The notes under the pieces are model-generated. The model saw only the letters and a list, made by a program, of their open reading frames with translations. It was not told where the DNA came from and made no database searches. A program made the position numbers and the translations under genes. A stretch of 64,000 nt of DNA from Rutidosis leptorrhynchoides (lineage: Eukaryota > Streptophyta > Magnoliopsida > Asterales > Asteraceae), in assembly GCF_046630445.1 (NCBI RefSeq), contig NC_092335.1:545422001-545486000 (forward strand), in the 5' to 3' direction. This document shows, one piece after another, positions 61,425 through 64,000 of the stretch (its first letter is position 1; the number at the start of each line of letters is the position of its first letter).

Positions 61425-61817
61425 GGCCGGTTGCAATGGTAGGTTAAAGGCCACCATTAACGGCCGCCAACGGCTCACCACCGCCATCAGCAAACTGCCA
61501 TACCCTTCGCCAGTTGACCCTGCAACGAGGGTAATGGCCTCATTTGTGGAGCCCACCGATATTCTTTTTTTTCTCCAACGGCTCTTTTGTTTTTTTTTCT
61601 TTTAAACCACTAATACAATACACTTTCTCTATATATATACCCACACTTTTCACAACAAAAACATACACTCTCATTCCATTATTTACCCAACACTCTCACC
61701 TTCAATTCATATTTCACAAAAACAAAAAAAAACAAAAAATTCAAATGGATTTTGAAGATTTATTAAATTCTCAGAGCGAAAGCGAGGAGAGCGTGACAGA
61801 TAGTGCTAATGGTAGAT
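61425..61817 (+). mobile_element. 5' end of a PIF/Harbinger-type DNA transposon
   Basis: A terminal-inverted-repeat-like GGCCGGTTGCAATGG starts at 61425, preceded by TTA, the 3-bp target of this superfamily. A TATA box (CTATATATATACC near 61630) and a leader are followed by an ATG at 61745 opening MDFEDLLNSQSESEESVTDS, a short acidic start like those of PIF/Harbinger proteins in plants. It breaks off after about 25 codons at a junction with gypsy sequence. No second terminal repeat is seen. Confidence 0.5.
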
Positions 61818-61859
61818 GTTGAACCCACCCGTTTCCAAAATCAATGACACATGCCCTTA
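61811..61859 (-). pseudogene. 49-bp gypsy integrase fragment at a junction
   Basis: It matches 1145-1193 of gypsy-1 in the same orientation (about 40 of 49 bases by eye), the part encoding [16 protein letters not shown]. It is wedged between the PIF/Harbinger fragment and the LTR start at 61861. The joint with the transposon lies in a shared CTAATGGTAGAT. Confidence 0.6.
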
Positions 61860-62036
61860 GTTTAACGACCCGAAAAATTTCGACTTATTTTTAAGTCAAT
61901 TCTATATTTAATTTAATATTTCCGACACGATAAGTAAAGTTTATAAGGTTAAGTCTCAAAAATTTTGAACTATTTTCTTAAATTCATTTAACCTTCGACT
62001 GTTTCTGACGATTCACGAACAATTGTTTGTAAATAA

Positions 62037-62037
<1 letters not shown>

Positions 62038-62090
<53 letters not shown>
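62038..62090. repeat. (AT)n microsatellite
   Basis: An AT run in LARD-D at the same relative place as the AT-rich stretch near 9180 in LARD-A. Confidence 0.94.
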
Positions 62091-62311
62091 CATGTTGGAA
62101 TAATAAAATACAATTTAATCATTAGAATTAAATATGTAAAATAATGTACAAGATAATAAAGTTGTTATTAAAATAAATCTATATATAAATATATATGATT
62201 TCTATACATAATTATTATTATATGTATATTGGACTATATATATAAGGTTATATGTTGAAATTTATAATATTTATTTCTATGATGAAATAACATAATATTT
62301 TAAATAAATAA

Positions 62312-62314
<3 letters not shown>

Positions 62315-62381
<67 letters not shown>
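62315..62381. repeat. (AT)n microsatellite
   Basis: Second AT run in LARD-D, after a short AAAT run. Confidence 0.94.
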
Positions 62382-62391
<10 letters not shown>

Positions 62392-64000
62392 GGACATTTA
62401 TATTTTCATATTTACATATATAATATAATATAATTCAAACACATATTATATAATAATATATAATTATATTAAATTGTATAAATATTAAATATTCAATATA
62501 TGTTATTATATATATATATTATATAATTATTAAATATTACATAATTAATAATATGTAATATTAATATATTAAATTTAATTACAAGTTAAAATATAGTTGT
62601 TATAGTAATATTATTATTACTTTCATTATTATTATTATTAAAATTAATATCAATATTAGTATTATTATTATTATTATTATTGTTTTAATTATAAATATTA
62701 AAATTCTAATAATTTTATGGTTATGATTATCCAAAATAAAGATTTTAAATATAAATATTATTATAAGAATGATTAAAATTATAATTTAGTGTGATTTAAA
62801 TATTATTAGTTATTATTATTATTAAAATTATCATTATTAACATGATTACTAAAAATTATCATTTTTATTTAAAATTATTATTATCATTATTTTTATTACT
62901 TTTATCATTATTCTTCTTATTATTAACATTATTTTGATATTATTATTATTAATATTATTATTATTTCAATTATTATTATTATTATTATTATTAATATTAT
63001 TATTATTATTAATATTATTATTATTATAAATATCATTATTAACATTATTATTAATAATTATCATTATCTTTTTATTAATATTATTATTATTATTGTTATT
63101 ATTAATAATAATATTAAAAGTATTATTATTATTATTATATTTATTAATTATTATTATTAATTAAATATAAAAATTAAAGACATATAACAAATTCTGTTAT
63201 ATATCACTATCTGTTAATTTTTTTCTTCCTGAGTAAATCTTCTTATCGACCATTAGCACTACCAAACAACATGTGATTAATTCGTGTTTCTACTTCAATT
63301 ATTCAATTGCACTCTATAAATATATGCTGATATTCGTGAAGCAAATCAAACTGAAAAATTAAAAAGCTGTGAAAATCAAAAGCTCGATTTTGAATCAAAT
63401 TTCAAAAATTAAAAATGCAGAAGTAATCTAAATCATGTCGTGATTCTTTCTGTAAATTTTAAAATCTTAATTCGCGAAATCAAAGACGAATTTGAGAGTC
63501 AAAGTTTCGATTTTAAAAGTCAAACGATTATTCTTTGAACAAATTCGAATTACTTGTTATGATTCAAGTTAAATTGTTGATTTCCGAAGGTTATGTGAAC
63601 GATTTACTACCTATTTCATTTAGTAATCATAGCCTAAAAGTGTCCAAAGTTTGAAATCGATGATTGAGTTCTTGAGGTTCATCGCGTTCTGCTGCAACTG
63701 TTTAATTTATTTTTTTAATCCTTTTCTGTCAATCAATAACACCCACAACCGATTATTTCTGTTTCAATTGAAATATCTAAATCAAACAATTAATTTGATG
63801 TTAGGATGTATACTCCTGGTCGATTACGTTTAAGAAGAAGAAGAAGAAACAGATACTTTATAGTTAAAAGGATTTATAATATGATATAAATCAGAATGAA
63901 ACAGATAGAGGAATGGTTATGTTAATTATTATTATTATTAATTATTGTTATTATTGTTATGTTAATTATTATTATTCCTAATATTAATAATATGATTATT

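Larger units (their letters stand above)
61861..64000 (+). repeat. LTR start of a further LARD-type element (LARD-D), cut by the window end
   Basis: Begins TTTAACGACCCG, close to the TGTGACGACCC start of the other LARDs. It keeps CACGATAAG, AAGTCTCAAAAATTTT and GACGATTCACGAAC in the same order as the LARD-A and LARD-C LTRs. Long ATT tracts (62600-63170) and GAATTTGAGAGTCAAAG near 63490 match the LARD-A plan. It is diverged from all three. A small ORF at 63651 shows no domain. Confidence 0.7.

Overview
This window looks like intergenic, retroelement-packed DNA of a eudicot plant. The evidence is the AT-rich base composition, Ty3/gypsy and Ty1/copia elements with plant-type primer sites (TGGTATCAGAGC, initiator-Met tRNA), a plant-style Helitron with an RPA-like gene, a LINE tail and a PIF/Harbinger fragment. 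The gag, LTR and small-ORF styles resemble those of Asteraceae (daisy family); that is an inference from family resemblance only. I see no intact single-copy host gene.

Layout: positions 1-41090 are a nest of LTR elements. Outermost is LARD-B, a large non-autonomous gypsy-type element (LARD = large retrotransposon derivative). Only its internal 3' part (27192-30302) and 3' LTR (30303-31698 plus 39552-41090) are in view. Gypsy-2 (plus strand; leader and gag start 8690-8870, gag-pol 20449-24810, 3' LTR 24846-27191) sits inside LARD-B. Inside gypsy-2 sit gypsy-1 (minus strand, 1-8689) and LARD-A (8871-20443, flanked by the duplicated ACAAC). LARD-C (31699-39551) is inserted in the LARD-B LTR. 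LARD-B itself interrupts a Helitron Rep-helicase gene at 41090/41091.

Positions 41091-48935 hold the Helitron replication-initiator remains and, upstream on the same strand, a multi-exon gene for an RPA70-like single-strand-binding protein. A 5'-truncated LINE with a 12-bp target duplication lies at 49869-50488. A decayed Ty1/copia element with both LTRs fills 51396-57315. A minus-strand copia end (57430-58644), unassigned decayed sequence, the 5' end of a PIF/Harbinger transposon (61425-61817) and the start of another LARD-type LTR (61861-64000) complete the window.

The most interesting system is the LARD family. Three copies share the leader and primer site of gypsy-1, which makes a gypsy-1-like element the likely supplier of replication proteins. 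Each copy keeps a pre-gag ORF remnant, an internal second copy of the polypurine-tract motif folded as a small inverted repeat, a fragment of a host poly(A)-binding-protein coding sequence, an antisense copia-gag zinc knuckle, and an antisense 57-codon two-helix membrane ORF with its own TATA box. A related small hydrophobic ORF sits in the leader of the copia element, and a copy of the same poly(A)-binding-protein segment interrupts that element's RNase H. All autonomous-type ORFs seen here are broken, mostly by C-to-T or G-to-A nonsense changes.
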